Part shown: positions 10,084 through 21,251 of the stretch, one piece after another
Position numbering within the stretch: position 1 is the stretch's first letter
Layout: the number at the start of each line of letters is the position of its first letter
NCBI GenBank assembly: GCA_002682825.1
Contig: NOKP01000001.1
Coordinates: forward strand, 870,501 to 934,500
Length of the DNA: 64,000 nucleotides
Direction of reading: 5' to 3'
Origin: Neonectria sp. B-13
Taxonomy: Eukaryota; Ascomycota; Sordariomycetes; Hypocreales; Nectriaceae
Notes under the pieces: model-generated
Told to the model about the DNA's origin: nothing
The model's input: only the letters and a program-made list of their open reading frames with translations
Database searches by the model: none
Position numbers and translations under genes: made by a program

Positions 10084-12020
10084 TCACTTCTGGGCCACAG
10101 CCTTCACCTCCTCTTCTCCCTTCCTCCTCTCCTCTGCAATAATCTCCTCGACTGTCTTGGTACTTATTCCATTTCCAAAGTACTGTTCAGACAACTCAAC
10201 GCATCGGAGGTTGGCGGACAGCTTGTTCATTGTCTCCATCCACTCCTCGGTCGGGTCACTGTCGAACACAATACCGCCGCCCGCTTGCATGTATGCAACG
10301 CCATCCTTCACGAGCATTGTCCGAATTGCGATACAGGTGTCCATCGGGCCCTCGTCGACAAAGATTCGGTTGGCGGGATCGACCTTGCTAGACTCGTCCA
10401 CTCTGACAATGTCGTATCCGAACCATCCAGCTGCACCAGCATAGATTCCACGCTTTTCTTGCTCCAGGTCGTAAATCAACTCCATAGCACGGATCTTAGG
10501 CGCACCCGAGACCGTTCCAGCGGGGAAGATCGAACGCAGAGCATCCCAGCGTGTGCACTCGGGTCGCAGCACTCCAGACACCTCTGAAGTCAAGTGTTGC
10601 ACATGAGAGAAACGGTCGATTCTCATCAGACTGTCGACTTTGACAGTATTCGGGTGGCACACACGGTTGACGTCGTTGCGGGCAAGGTCCACCAGCATGA
10701 CGTGCTCGGCTCGGTCCTTCTTCGAAGCTAGGAGCTGGGCGGCAAGCTCGTCGTCTTCGGCAGCATTACGACCACGATGAATCGTACCAGCGATGGCGTG
10801 GTTGACGATACGGGGTCGTGAACGAGCCTCTGCTGCGCTATAACCAAAACGAGCATCGACCGGGAGAGGGGCGTAACCGTCCGTTTTCATGAGACACTCT
10901 GGTGAGGCACCAACGATGTAGAAGTCGGCGCATGACAAGAAGAAGACATACGGCGAGGGGTTCAGCGTTCGCAGGGTCCTATAGATATTGAATGGGTGGA
11001 GGTCGGTGCTCCGAGAGAAGCGCTGAGACGGTACGGCCTGGATGATGTCTCCCTTGACGATATACTCTTTGAGTTTGGTGACAAATGTCTCATATCCCCG
11101 GCGACCGACGTTTGAAGAATATTGAAGGTCGGAGGTCGAGTTGGAAGTGAGGTTCTGCTTAGGAAGAGGGGTCTCTGGCTGTTGTATCAAATCTAGTGTT
11201 TTTCGAATTGTTGCGGAAGCCTCGTCATAGGCTGGCTGGAAATCGTCGGAAGGATTTTCGGGGAGAACCATGTGTGTGACAATGGTCAGTGTAGAGCGGA
11301 AGTGGTCGAGGGCGACGATGGTGTCGAAGAGCATGAAAAGGGCCTCGGGGATTTGGAGGTTGTCCTTCAACGCGCGTTCCGTCTTCGGCTCGAAGTACTT
11401 GATACAGTCGTAGGAGACATAGCCAACGCCTCCGCCTGAAAGCTTGGGGAGTCGGAGCGAAGGGATATCAAGGACCTTGTGCTGGGCGAGTTCGGCCTCG
11501 AGGATACGGAGCGGGTCGCCAGTGTGATCATAACCGGGACCAGTCTTCAAAACCTTTCTAGGGTCTAGCAGGAGTGGTCAGACATCAACGACACCACTGG
11601 ATATGCCAGTGCTAGCGAGCGGGGAAGCTTACTTGCGCCAATGAAGCTGTATCGTCCGACAGTTTCGGTACTGCCAGTAGCGCTCTCGAGGAGGAACGAG
11701 TATTCGGCCGCGGCACTGCATGCGACGAGTCAGAGTCGGTCCCAGGACGGTCGATGACGGAACGGGATATTACCCAGCGGAGAGCTTGAGGTATATGGCA
11801 GTTGGCGTCAAGAGATCGGCGGGGGTTGAGGCGCAAACGGGGAGAAGGGTCGGGCGGTTGGTGTCGTCCCAGGCCTGGTTGAGGGCATCGCGAGCTTCGG
11901 CGACGGATGGCCGTATATCGAGCTGGAAATAGTGAACGAGTCGCAAGTCAGCTCAGGTCATACTCGCAGATCAAGCAGGTGAGTCAGTCGGAGAAGGCAT
12001 ACATGGGCTGAGCCGTTCAT
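10084..12020 (-). CDS. TRP2: Anthranilate synthase component I
   Basis: Four exons: 12020-12003, 11922-11774, 11715-11633 and 11564-10084 (576 aa). The enzyme converts chorismate and glutamine (with the separate component II) to anthranilate, the first committed step of tryptophan synthesis, in the cytosol. Residues 64-67 are LLES, the tryptophan feedback-binding motif of the N-terminal domain. The C-terminal chorismate-binding domain shows FLSCADFYIVGASPEC, AGTIHRGRN, AEHVMLVDLARND, GTVSGAPKIRAMELI, GWFGYDI and CIAIRTMLV, all typical. No glutaminase domain is fused. The first coding exon encodes only MNGSAH. Phases close at all three introns. A GCN4/CPC1-type site lies in intron 1 and two more lie just upstream, so general amino-acid control is likely. 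The length is normal for fungi. Confidence 0.95.
11980..11986. promoter_or_regulatory. CPC1/GCN4-type site TGAGTCA in TRP2 intron 1
   Basis: A perfect palindromic TGA(G/C)TCA site inside the first intron, about 35 bp past the start codon. Binding is inferred from the motif only. Confidence 0.4.
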
Positions 12021-12088
12021 CTTTGCGGAACGGTGGGAGGAGTGAGGCCTTGTTGGTGTAAGGTAGAAGAGAGGGAGACAAAGAAACC

Positions 12089-12094
12089 GAGTCA
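12089..12094 (-). promoter_or_regulatory. CPC1/GCN4-type half site upstream of TRP2
   Basis: GAGTCA on the plus strand (TGACTC in the gene's direction), about 70 bp upstream of the start codon. It matches the core of the cross-pathway-control activator site. Confidence 0.4.
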
Positions 12095-12156
12095 ATCGGT
12101 GAGTAATCGGCCCAGTTGGGGAATTTCTGCTCCTGCCAATTGCCAATTGAGGTTGG

Positions 12157-12162
12157 TGACTC
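12157..12162 (+). promoter_or_regulatory. CPC1/GCN4-type half site upstream of TRP2
   Basis: TGACTC, about 137 bp upstream of the TRP2 start codon. It is the second upstream copy of the motif. Confidence 0.4.
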
Positions 12163-12890
12163 GATCAGTCAATAAAAGGAAAGAGTGGATGGTGGGGGCG
12201 GGGCACATCCGCCATCGCAGAAGGGTCCATCGGATACCGAAATGGAAATCCGCGAGATGGTGTAGGGTAGTTCAATTCGCAGGGAATCGACCAGAACTAG
12301 TACAGTGTGTGGGTATGTATTGGGGATTTTAATGAAGTTTTTCTTCGTCAAATGGATACAGATACTCATCAAATATCTCTTGAGAATTCATGGATACATC
12401 GCTATCGTAAGTTTGATGTGGTGTTTCAAAACATACAATGCGAGGCACAAAATGTAATTGTCGGGGTGTCCTGCAGCTAGGTGTAAGCCAGACACAACGC
12501 ATAAATTCAACGAACGATCTAACAAAACATGTCACCATTCCCAAAAGATTGCTGTCTCTAAATTATTAGAATTCACTCACCTCGTCTCGTTGACTAAATC
12601 CGCAGATGAATATAAACCTCAATGTTGACGAAACATGGCAGCCTGATGCATGAGGCATCAACAAGCTCGCGACAGCTAAGGCGAGGTACCTGCATGCGGC
12701 ACACCCCATGCGCACTCGTACCGCGGCAACCACCTCCACAATTCTTAAGCTTCACCTCGAGCTTCATCCACAGCTCTCAGCCCACGCTCCTCGTCGCGTC
12801 CACTCGTTTCAGCGCCTCTCGTTCCGTCTATTAATTGAAGTTTTACCTCAGAGCCGCTCCTTTCATCCTTGATTCGCACACGCCCTCATC

Positions 12891-13878
12891 ATGCCGAAGA
12901 TGGGCGACGACCAAGCGCACGAGAACGTCCTTGACGAGTTGACTACCGACGCCGCCGCCGATATCGAGATGACGGAGTCAACCCAGGTCACGCACGCGAC
13001 CACTGATGTTGCGACCACTGAGGAACAGCCCGCCGAGACGGAAACCATTGAGCCTCGCATCACCTTCGCCAGCTACCTCCAGAGCCCCGTCGTTTCTCTG
13101 AACGTTGGATCAGACGTCGACCAGACGGTGCTCACGGCGCATCAGGCCCTCTTAGTTAAGAGCCCGTACTTCCGCGACATCTGCGAAGCCTGGGTCGAGG
13201 ATGGCAGCGTTCGTTTTCCCCTCCCATGCGCGCGCAACTCGCGACCTCATTGTTCGGGCCTCCACTTACAGCCACTCTACAGCCACGCCAGATTGAGCTC
13301 ACAGACTTCGACGTCGATGCCGTTGGCTGCTTCCTCGAGTACCTGTACACCGGCGAATACTTCCCCAAGAAGCTCCCCGGCCAGCGAGTGCTCGAAAACG
13401 ACCCGACAGTGCCCTCGGTCGACGATAGCGGCGACCAGCTGCTCAAGCACGCCCGAGTCTACACATTGGCTGAGAAGTTTGGCATGACGGGACTCAAGAC
13501 TCTTGCCAGCTCCAAGATCCACTGCGTCAACTCGACCGCCAAGGGCGAGATCTCTTACGCGCGCTACGTGTATGCCTACACCAATACCGACGACACCGTT
13601 ATTCGCGCGCCCGTCGCAAGCTTCTGGGCTACGCGGTCGCACACGCTCCGGGCCGAGGCCGAGGATGAGTTCAAGTCACTGTGTTTGGAGTACCCTCAAT
13701 TCGGATATGATGTTCTCAGTAAGTGTTCTCTCCCTTTTAGAGCTTGACATGGTACTAACAAAGACCAGCTCGTGTCTTGGACGACAAGCTCAAGCGGGAG
13801 CGCACCGACAAGATGCACCCCGCGTCGAGCAGCCACCGCAAGCGTGCTCGCCACAGCAGCGGTGCACGGGAAGTTTAA
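12891..13878 (+). CDS. BTB/POZ domain protein
   Basis: Three exons: 12891-13208, 13283-13718 and 13769-13878 (287 aa). The first intron has an unusual GTTCGT donor; the second has a TACTAAC branch point. Residues 1-57 are acidic and low in complexity. The BTB fold runs from about 58 to 160: VSLNVGSD, TVLTAHQALLVKSPYFRDICEAW, then across the intron PRQIELTDFDVDAVGCFLEYLYTGEYFP. The rest (DQLLKHARVYTLAEKFGM, YARYVYAYT, ASFWATRSHTLRAEAEDEF) matches the helical C-terminal part of a conserved fungal BTB family. It ends with a basic stretch (SHRKRARH). BTB domains mediate dimerisation and often recruit Cullin-3; no partner is evident here. The splice sites were chosen because they restore both reading phase and the family sequence. 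Confidence 0.88.
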
Positions 13879-14451
13879 TATGGAATTTTATGCCGGCGCA
13901 TTTGGGTACCTCTTGGTATGGTAGTGTTGGATTGTTTAGACGACTGGTGTGTCGTCCCATTCATATTCCGCGAGAAGCTGCTATTTGGGGGATCTGCATG
14001 CTAGCGCGGAAGAGGAAGCGACATGTTTAAGGTGGTATTCAACCAAAAGTTTACATATCGGATTAAGGAGTTTGGGATTTGGGGTTCGAATTGGCAGAAC
14101 ATGCCAGCGAGTGCAAGCGATGCAAGCGCGTGTTCTAAGCTATTAGCTAGACATAATATACTGCGCCGTTGTTTTCGCCAGTCGCCAGTTCGCGCGTCTA
14201 TGTTCAGGGCGTGTTTTCTTGTGGTCGAGAGAACATGTGTAAAGTGAAGGCTGTATATATGCCATTGATGATTCGCTTCAAGATGGATGGCAGTGAATGG
14301 TAAGACAACTTGACTGGACGAAGAAATCACATTACGAACAATCCAAGGAACGAATAATCCAAGGAAAGCCTAACGTACAATCACCAACACCAACACCGAC
14401 ATCAACCTTCATAGGCAACTATTTCCCGAAGGAAAGCACTGGATAGGCACA
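13879..14451. other. Intergenic, BTB gene to RING gene
   Basis: 573 bp between two plus-strand genes. It contains the 3' region of the BTB gene and the promoter of the RING gene. No coding signal is seen. Confidence 0.5.
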
Positions 14452-15393
14452 ATGACTCACTGGGCGAGCGAGATGCAGTCGCAGACTCTGCCTAGAGTTT
14501 ATGCCCCGACATTCCAATGGCCGGAAGAGACGGCATCAAAGCACGAGGGGGAGACGTCGACGTTTACCTTGGAAGAGGGCGACCATGGCACCCCAGGACA
14601 GTCTCCATCAGAGAAGTCTTTCTCGGCAGAGTCTACCCCGGGACAGCCCCTCCCGGCAGAGTCTCCTCAGAGACAGCCCATCTCGGCAGAGTCTCCTCAA
14701 GGTGAGTCTCCCCTGCAAGAGTCCTTCTGGCCAAACCTGCGCCGCTATATCCTCGGAGACATTCACACCACGCGGCCAGTCAAGGCCTCGTGCCCCATCT
14801 GCCTCGAGGATGTCAGCGTCGCGGGCCTCCCGGAGCCGCAGACGGACGACGCAGAAGCCCGTAACGACAAGGTGTGCAAGATCGCGCCATGCGGCCACAT
14901 CTTCTGCCAACGCTGCCTCAGGAAGGCCCTGGAGGCTCAGACGGCAGACGCGGCGCGGACGTGCCCCGTGTGCCGGCTGCAGCTGTCGTGTCGGCAGTGC
15001 GGCACGTCTACGAAGCTGGCGACGGCACCGCGAGTCCCGAGCACATCAGCATCGTTGGCGTCGTCCGTCGTGCCGCCGACGATCCCCGAGGGCGCGCGCT
15101 TCGAGCCCCTCTGCCAGCGGTGCGTGTCGCGCAGGCGATGGATGGAGCGGATGCGACGAGGGTTGTGGCCGGGCGACACGGCGCAAATCGAGGCCGGGTT
15201 CGTGCAGTTCCTGTTCACGACGCTGGACGCGCTGGAGGATGCGCGGCGGAGGCGGGACGTCGATGCCGTCGTGGCCGTGTTCCGGACGGTGCTTGAGGAC
15301 GAGTTCGAAGGGCTGAACCAGCACCGGGAGAGGTTTATTGCGGAAGAGATGCGCCGGGGGCGGGCGGCGAATGATGCCAACCACTGGTTCTAA
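14452..15393 (+). CDS. RING-finger protein with N-terminal Ser/Pro repeats
   Basis: A single exon of 313 aa. Residues about 45-90 are Ser/Pro/Glu-rich and partly built of 10-residue repeats (QPLPAESPQ, QPISAESPQ). A RING finger lies at about 117-182: CPICLEDV, CKIAPCGHIFCQRCL, CPVCRLQLSCRQCG, with correct spacing for zinc binding. The C-terminal part is Arg-rich and helical (RRRWMERMRRGLWPG; FLFTTLDALEDARRRRDVDAV), without a recognised domain. No membrane segment is seen. An E3 ubiquitin ligase role is inferred from the RING. A GTGAGT inside the repeat region near 14702 could act as a donor, but reading straight through is open and keeps the RING, so no intron is proposed. Confidence 0.8.
   Translation: MTHWASEMQSQTLPRVYAPTFQWPEETASKHEGETSTFTLEEGDHGTPGQSPSEKSFSAESTPGQPLPAESPQRQPISAESPQGESPLQESFWPNLRRYILGDIHTTRPVKASCPICLEDVSVAGLPEPQTDDAEARNDKVCKIAPCGHIFCQRCLRKALEAQTADAARTCPVCRLQLSCRQCGTSTKLATAPRVPSTSASLASSVVPPTIPEGARFEPLCQRCVSRRRWMERMRRGLWPGDTAQIEAGFVQFLFTTLDALEDARRRRDVDAVVAVFRTVLEDEFEGLNQHRERFIAEEMRRGRAANDANHWF
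14641..14700. repeat. 30-bp tandem repeat in the RING gene
   Basis: Two adjacent 30-bp units (14641-14670 and 14671-14700), both ending CGGCAGAGTCTCCTCA plus one base, with a more diverged partial copy upstream. They are codon-length multiples coding for the PAESPQ repeat. Confidence 0.75.
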
Positions 15394-16082
15394 GTGAACT
15401 CTCCATTGCTAAGATTTTTGGTGGTTGGGACCTTGGAGGTCTGGACTTGAATGGTTGACGATGCTAGCTCCGGCGGGGCTAGGTCTTCCCGGTTCTAGTT
15501 TTCCATTGCTCATTCTAGCGCACAGCAGCCAGCGAAGGCGGTGCACTGTGACGACCTATGGAAGCGAGGGAAACCAAGGGACAAAAAGGCGGCTGAAGGT
15601 GCGGCGGAGGAAGGCGACGGACGTGGGAGCAGAAGAGTGGATCGAGATGCTGTGTCACTCGAGTTGTGCTGGCCCGTTAGTTAGTTGGTTGGTCGCTAAT
15701 TAATTAATGTCCTGAGGACTGGACCCGGGAATAAATCCTTGGGCGAGCTGAGCTGTGGGTCATTTGTTGGTACGAATGCATTTCATTAACACTGACTGGG
15801 TCTACGTTGAGTACGAATACTGTGCTCTGTGAGTGAAGTGAGGATTGACTGACCAGTCAGTATATTCGTAAACCCAAGCCCGTCTGTCGTAATTATAGCA
15901 ACGTCCATGCTTGCACGTCACTCCCCCCTCCAAACGCACACAGTGAAACCTGACCTGAGGCCCGGGATGTGTGGGCTGTGGCTCATCGAAACTGGGGCCG
16001 GGCGGGACCTGGGGATTATCCCGTGGCCAGGGATGGAGGACGGACCCAGACTAACGATCCCGTGTTAGCCGTGCTGGATGGA

Positions 16083-16182
16083 TGAGAGAGAAAGAGACCG
16101 AGTGAGAGAGAGAAAGAGAGAGAGAGAGACGGCATGATGCGAAACCAACAGAGACACAGGCAAGACAGACAGACAGACAGAC
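16083..16182. repeat. GA-rich and GACA microsatellites
   Basis: A GA/GAAA purine tract at 16083-16130, followed by about five perfect GACA units at 16164-16182. Confidence 0.9.
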
Positions 16183-17336
16183 GGACAGCATCAATCACCG
16201 TCATGCTAATTATGCCACGCCTGTCAGAGAAAGTTATCCGTCTCATGTTCCGTCTTTTCCTGGATTGCATTCCTCCCCTATTCCCCACCCACCACACCTC
16301 TTCTATCCACCTCGAACTCCTTTTTGCCTCCATCCCCAAACCAACCAGCTCCCTCTCCTCAGTAAATTAGTCTGGAAAACATTGAAAACCGGCACACGGC
16401 ACACACTCTTCAAGAAAGCCCAGTCCGCCGCCACCTACACAGACAAGACAGTGCCAAAACAAAAAACCACACACGCACACACACTCAACCGTGCGGCCAA
16501 CCGGCCCTCAAGTGGGGGAATAGCATCATCTCACCGCGGCCGTGCCGGTATCCGATGGCGCCCAATCGACCCCCGGCAAGTCGGCACGACAACATCCACA
16601 CCTTGGACTGCCCATCCTGCGCATCGTCAATTGTCACTCGCCCTTATCTGTCATGAGCCCTGATTTCTGCGCAAGTCTGCTGGCCTGAAGCCCGCCCCTC
16701 TCCTCTCTTTTTGCCTGCGGGGCCGCTGTCTTCCTTCCACGCACCCCCCTTTGCCTCTTTTACTGCTCTTCACTGCTCGCCTCTCCATTTCGTACTGTAC
16801 GTAGTTTTCCCTTTCGTAGGAGTCGTCGTGTCCGTCGTACATTCTTCGGCAAGCTTTCGCCGTCCGCGCGCGGCGCCAGGCCACTCGCCGTCTTTCCTGT
16901 CCCGCCCGAGTGACGCTCGCCCACCATTCAAGGCCGTTTCCCTTCGTTTGGTCCGTACTTATCCATTTGTACTGTATTTACGCTTCTGGGGGGGTGCTGT
17001 CCAAGGGTAGCTCGGCACCCGGCTTGCAGTCCTGGGGCCTACCAAGCAGAGCGTTTGTGCGCTGTCTCGGAAGTACGGCTTCTCTGGCTCTCTGTCGTCG
17101 CCTTTTCCCTTACCACTTACCACGCTTGCCTTGTGGTAGGCTGGCCCTTTTTATTCTCTTCGAACCCCGGAGGCTGCCAAGCATCTTCAATTCCCCGGCT
17201 TCCCATTTTCTGCGCCTGTGAGGATGCCGTGTCTCGTCACTGTTGTTGGTCCAGCTGAGAAAGAGAGAGCCCGAATGAGACGGAGACAACTAGTACTACT
17301 ACTATTGCTGTGAGCGTCTTGTCTACCCGCCACACA

Positions 17337-17405
17337 TGACGACAACGACAACGACGACGACGACTACGACGACAATTATTACAACAACACCAACAACAAC
17401 TACTG
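17337..17405. repeat. ACG/ACA trinucleotide tract
   Basis: An imperfect run of ACG and ACA triplets, ending about 150 bp upstream of the start codon at 17555. Confidence 0.85.
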
Positions 17406-17554
17406 CTACGGATTATTACTTCTAGCACAACTACAACGACTGACTTATTACTGTGTCATACTATCTACATACGACATATACTGATCCATCCCCCCCATTC
17501 AACATCCCCCGTCTCATCCATCCGTCCACCCATATCATCACACACATTGCCACC

Positions 17555-18643
17555 ATGGACGGCCTGCCCGCAACCGCCGCCATCGCCGGCCTCCTCGCCG
17601 TCAGCGGCATCGCCATCGACATGCTCTGGGACCTCAACACGTCGCCCAAGTCCCACACGGCCGTGCTCAACCTGGCCCTGCGCGAGGTCAAGGAGAGCCG
17701 CTCGTCCATCCACGCCCTCACCAAGACCCTCTCGCTCCTCGAGTCCCACCAGGTGCCCTTCCCCGCCCGCGCCGCCTGGATCGAGGTCGACGAGCTCGTC
17801 GCCACCCTCACCGACGCCGTCCTCGCCTTCTCCAAGCTCTTCGCCCTATGCTCCGCAATCGAGGGCGACGCAGCAAGGTCCGGGCCCGAGGAGGCCACCG
17901 CCCGCTACGAGAAGCGTATGAGGGCCCTGTGTGCCCGTATTCGCTGGCACAACCTGTCCATCGCCATGATGATGACCATCATTAATTGGTACTAGATAAC
18001 CCTTTCTTGATTCCTTCTTCCCCCCCCCCGCTGACTGTGACACAGCCCGGCCGACACCGACGCCAAGAACAGCCGCGACGAACTCGCCCACCGCACCACC
18101 CGCCTCCTCACCTTCAACTACGGCCTTGCCAGCCGCATGCAGCGCGGCCTCACCCCGATGGGCGTCTCGTACGCCTACGCCCGCGCCCACGCCCGCGCTC
18201 ACATGTTGTCGCCCTCCCCACCCGCGTCCTCCGCATCCTCCGCCGCTGTCCCCCTGCCAAGCAATCGACATCCCGCCGCCCAGCCCGCTGCCAAGCTCGC
18301 CGCACCCGCACCAGCCCCACCACCATCCGCCGCCGAAGTGGGTCGCACCCCCCGATCCTCCCCCGGCTGGCCCACCACCTTCTCCGGCTACACCCTCGCC
18401 GACACCGCCGTCCTGTCCCTTATCCGCCTCCCCGTCAGCGCCGGCGAGCTGCGCGGCGACCGCGACTTCTACTCCGTCACCTTTGCGCCGCAGGCCGGCT
18501 ACGAGTACGGAGAAGCCGCCTCCGTCTTCAGCCAACCAAGCATCCGGTCTCCCTCGACCACGCCCAGCCCGCCAGGGTCCAGCTGGGAAGCAAAGGAAAT
18601 GTCCAGCGTGCGCACCCATCTTACTCAAGGCTCGGCGAGGTGA
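17555..18643 (+). CDS. Unrecognised protein, helical N-terminus, Pro/Ala-rich middle
   Basis: Two exons, 17555-17988 and 18046-18643, with a 57-bp intron (GTACTA donor, CACAG acceptor); the phase closes and gives 343 aa. The start sits in a perfect CACCATGG context. Residues 1-150 are predicted helical: a hydrophobic start (LPATAAIAGLLAVSGIAIDML), then amphipathic helices (ALREVKESRSSIHALTKTL; LVATLTDAVLAFSKLFALC). This recalls the N-terminal domains of fungal NLR/STAND-type and PigL-like proteins, but I cannot assign it firmly. After the intron come PADTDAKNSRDELAHRTTRL and a long Ala/Pro/Ser-rich, probably disordered, stretch (about 200-260). A more ordered segment near 275-310 contains LRGDRDFYSVTFAPQAGYEY. 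It is very GC-rich at third positions. No function is proposed. Confidence 0.7.
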
Positions 18644-18996
18644 GCTATCCTAATGCTGAGGGGGAGTTATTCTTCATTTTTTATTTATTGAGATTGGTTT
18701 GTGGCTCACGGCCAACAGCACTGTTCCGCAGCTTGCTCTCCAAGGTTAGGGTTTGGGAAAATATTATAGCATTGTTAAGCCATGGTGTATAGAACGGGTA
18801 CTTATTCTATGTACATTCGATATCACGACATTGCCCCTATGGCAAATGACATTTTCCTTTGTTTTTGGGCTGAGGGATCTAGTGTCATATTCAAGATGCA
18901 TTCATTCTTCATTCTTTTCATCTATCCAAGCGAAACCCATTAAGAGATACCCAAGTTGCAGATCAAGCCAGCGAGCTGTCAGACAGGCCCAGCCGT
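18644..18996. other. Convergent intergenic
   Basis: 353 bp between two converging genes. It must hold both 3' ends. Nothing else is seen. Confidence 0.5.
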
Positions 18997-20730
18997 TTAA
19001 ATTATGAGCTTGCCGCCGTGGTACTTGACCTTCTCGTCGTACGCGCTCACCGATACGTCGTCGGTGCGCTCGGGGAAGCCGTCAAAAGAAAGGGCATACG
19101 TAGCAACAGAGTGAGCAATGAGCTAAATGCAGAATTAGTTTCGTATCCTCAATTAATTTTGGACCTGATGAGTAATGGGACTTACCTTGGTGTTGACGAC
19201 CCAGGCGGTGTAGTTGAGGTTGCCGAGGTCATCGCAGAGCTGGTGATAGCACGGGTCGTACCAGTCACCGGCCTTGCCACCAAACTGCTCAACCTCCTCC
19301 TTGGTCTTGATGCCTTCGGCGCCAGTCGCAATTCCTCCAGCGGGGATACCGCCTCGGATGAATCCATCGTAGTCGCTACGGCCATCAAAGGGGATAAAGG
19401 TGTAGTTCAGGCCCTGGTCCTCGTACCAGTCGACATAAAGGTTCCTCAGCTCCTCGGACCCGGCTGGGCTCTCGTCATTGGTAGCATTGTAAATCTGGTA
19501 AGCGAAGTTGGGGCTGGCCATCATGTCGTAGTCCATGAACAGACGGATTTTCTTGTTCTCCTCTTTTGGAAGCACCTCGACGTAGTGATCGCTGCCCAAA
19601 AGGCCCTCCTCTTCTCCTGTTTGGGGTTAGTATATATATGACATTCAATTGAGACTCGATTGGCTTCAACTTACCAGCCCACCAGGCAAATCGAACGCAG
19701 TTGTTGACCTTGAACTTGGTCAACTGGGTGGCGACCTCGAGGACCGAGATGCTGCCGGAGCCGTCGTCATTAATGCCAGGGCCCTCGGCAACGCTGTCGC
19801 TGTGGCCACCAAGCATGACGCAGTTGTCGGGATCGCCATCGCGGGTCTGGGCAATGATGTTGGTGGTCGAAATAGTCTTGACCTCGGCATCGATGTAGGC
19901 AATGGCGTCAATCTTCTCGCCATCGTTTATCCGCTTGACAACCGCCTTGCCATCCTTACCGGACAGGCCGAAGGTGGCAATGTGGTGGGGAGAGGGCGTT
20001 CCCAGAGTGCCGTGAACCTCGTCATCGTCGGTGTTGTAGACGATGGCGGCAACGGCACCAGCTTTGCCCGCGTTCCCAGACTTGGTGCCGAAGGGGCAGG
20101 TTCCTCGCTGGATGAGGGCAATGTTGCCGGTCACGTTCTTGGGGTAGTCGGACTCGTCGCAACCATCGTTTTGAACCACGACCAGGTCGCCAAAGACGGG
20201 CTGTCTGTTGGCGGTGGGAGGAGTCAGACCCATGGGGGAAGCGTCCTTGGGCACATCGTTGCCGATAACGAGTCGGGACTCGAAGACGTTGCCGGAGACA
20301 GCAGGGAAGGGCTGCTTGGAGACGCTGTAGTAGTCGCCGAGCTTGGCCAGCTCAGCGGTGACATACGACAGAGTGCCGACGTGACCTAGATGCAGTGTCA
20401 GCTCTTGTGCATGCGCATCGCAGCCAATCGGACTTCCAACATACCTTGGCTGCCAATGACGCGAGTAGGGTGGTTGTACTCGTCCTCGCCGAGCTTGGCA
20501 ATGTCGTAGAAGGTCTTGGCGCGGGCCTCGAGGTTGTCGGCGCTGATGAGTTTCTGGAGGGCCTTGGTGTCGATGACGGGCAGGCCACCAGTGAGGTCAT
20601 TGCCGGAGCTGGCGCTGGAGCTCGGCTTCCAGGGCCAGTCAGGCGTGCCGAGATGGACCTGGGGCAGCTGGAGGGCAGAGACGCCCGAGAGGGCCGTGGC
20701 GGCCACGAAAAGGCCCTTGGAGATGGTCAT
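18997..20730 (-). CDS. Secreted M28 zinc aminopeptidase with PA domain
   Basis: Four exons: 20730-20445, 20385-19675, 19616-19186 and 19122-18997 (517 aa). Residues 1-19 are a signal peptide (LFVAATALSGVSAL). A protease-associated (PA) insert follows (VVVQNDGC, GNIALIQRGTCPFGTKSGNAGKAGA). The peptidase domain keeps all co-catalytic zinc ligands and acid residues: GGHSDSV, INDDGSGS, GEEEGLLGS, DYDMMAS and DPCYHQLCDD. This is the layout of aminopeptidase Y / fungal leucine aminopeptidase 2, which removes N-terminal residues from peptides outside the cell or in the vacuole. The last exon (LIAHSVATYALSFDGF...) was found from splice sites and matches the family's C-terminus. The second M28 gene at 58875-60504 is a diverged paralogue. 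Confidence 0.95.
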
Positions 20731-21251
20731 TGAGGCGGGAATGGATGGGAGGGGGCGGTGTTGAGGGAAGGGAACGGGAGAGATGGAAGAGGAGAGATGG
20801 AGAGACGGAGAGATTGTGATTCAGAGGAGCGATGAGGTGCTGGGCCTTCTGTACTACACGACGAAGGTACCTATCTCGGGTACGAAGCTGGGGCGCTCCA
20901 CCCACTGGAGGCAGCCTAACTGGTTGCCCTGCGACGCCGACAACCGGACGCAGGAACAGTCAGTAATTACTGGGCTAAAAAGAGCTCTTATCTTATCAGC
21001 GGACGGTAGTGCGCCTCGACGTTGTTTGCGGGGGGCTGGGATGATGACTCGCTGGTGATCCTCGCGCTGCGTCATCTGATGCATTCGCTGCCGCTGCACA
21101 GCCCGTCCGCCTTGGCATTGGATGGAAGAGGGGGATGGTTGGCCATTCGTTATGTATGATTGCCGATCTGCCGCTTTAGATCAGATGCACGAATACGAAC
21201 TGCAATGCGCAAGTCTTGATATCACCCGTACACAGCATGGTACCGTCACAC
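20731..21251. other. Upstream region of the M28 aminopeptidase gene
   Basis: 521 bp. It holds the promoter of the aminopeptidase gene. No coding continuation of the neighbouring PAP2 relic could be found here. Confidence 0.5.

Larger units (their letters stand above)
12021..12890. other. Divergent promoter region, TRP2 / BTB gene
   Basis: 870 bp between two divergent starts. It contains the TGACTC sites listed separately. No gene is seen. Confidence 0.6.
15394..17554. other. Long intergenic/leader region with microsatellites
   Basis: A 2.2 kb region between the RING gene and the next start codon. It holds GA-rich, GACA and ACG/ACA microsatellites and pyrimidine-rich tracts (about 16640-17200). 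It probably contains a long 5' leader of the downstream gene. No convincing protein gene is seen. Confidence 0.5.

Noticed and set aside
17547..17921. Plus-strand alternative frame over the 343-aa gene
   Set aside because: A Ser/Pro-only shadow of GC-rich codons; the frame from 17555 has the Kozak start and a splice partner.
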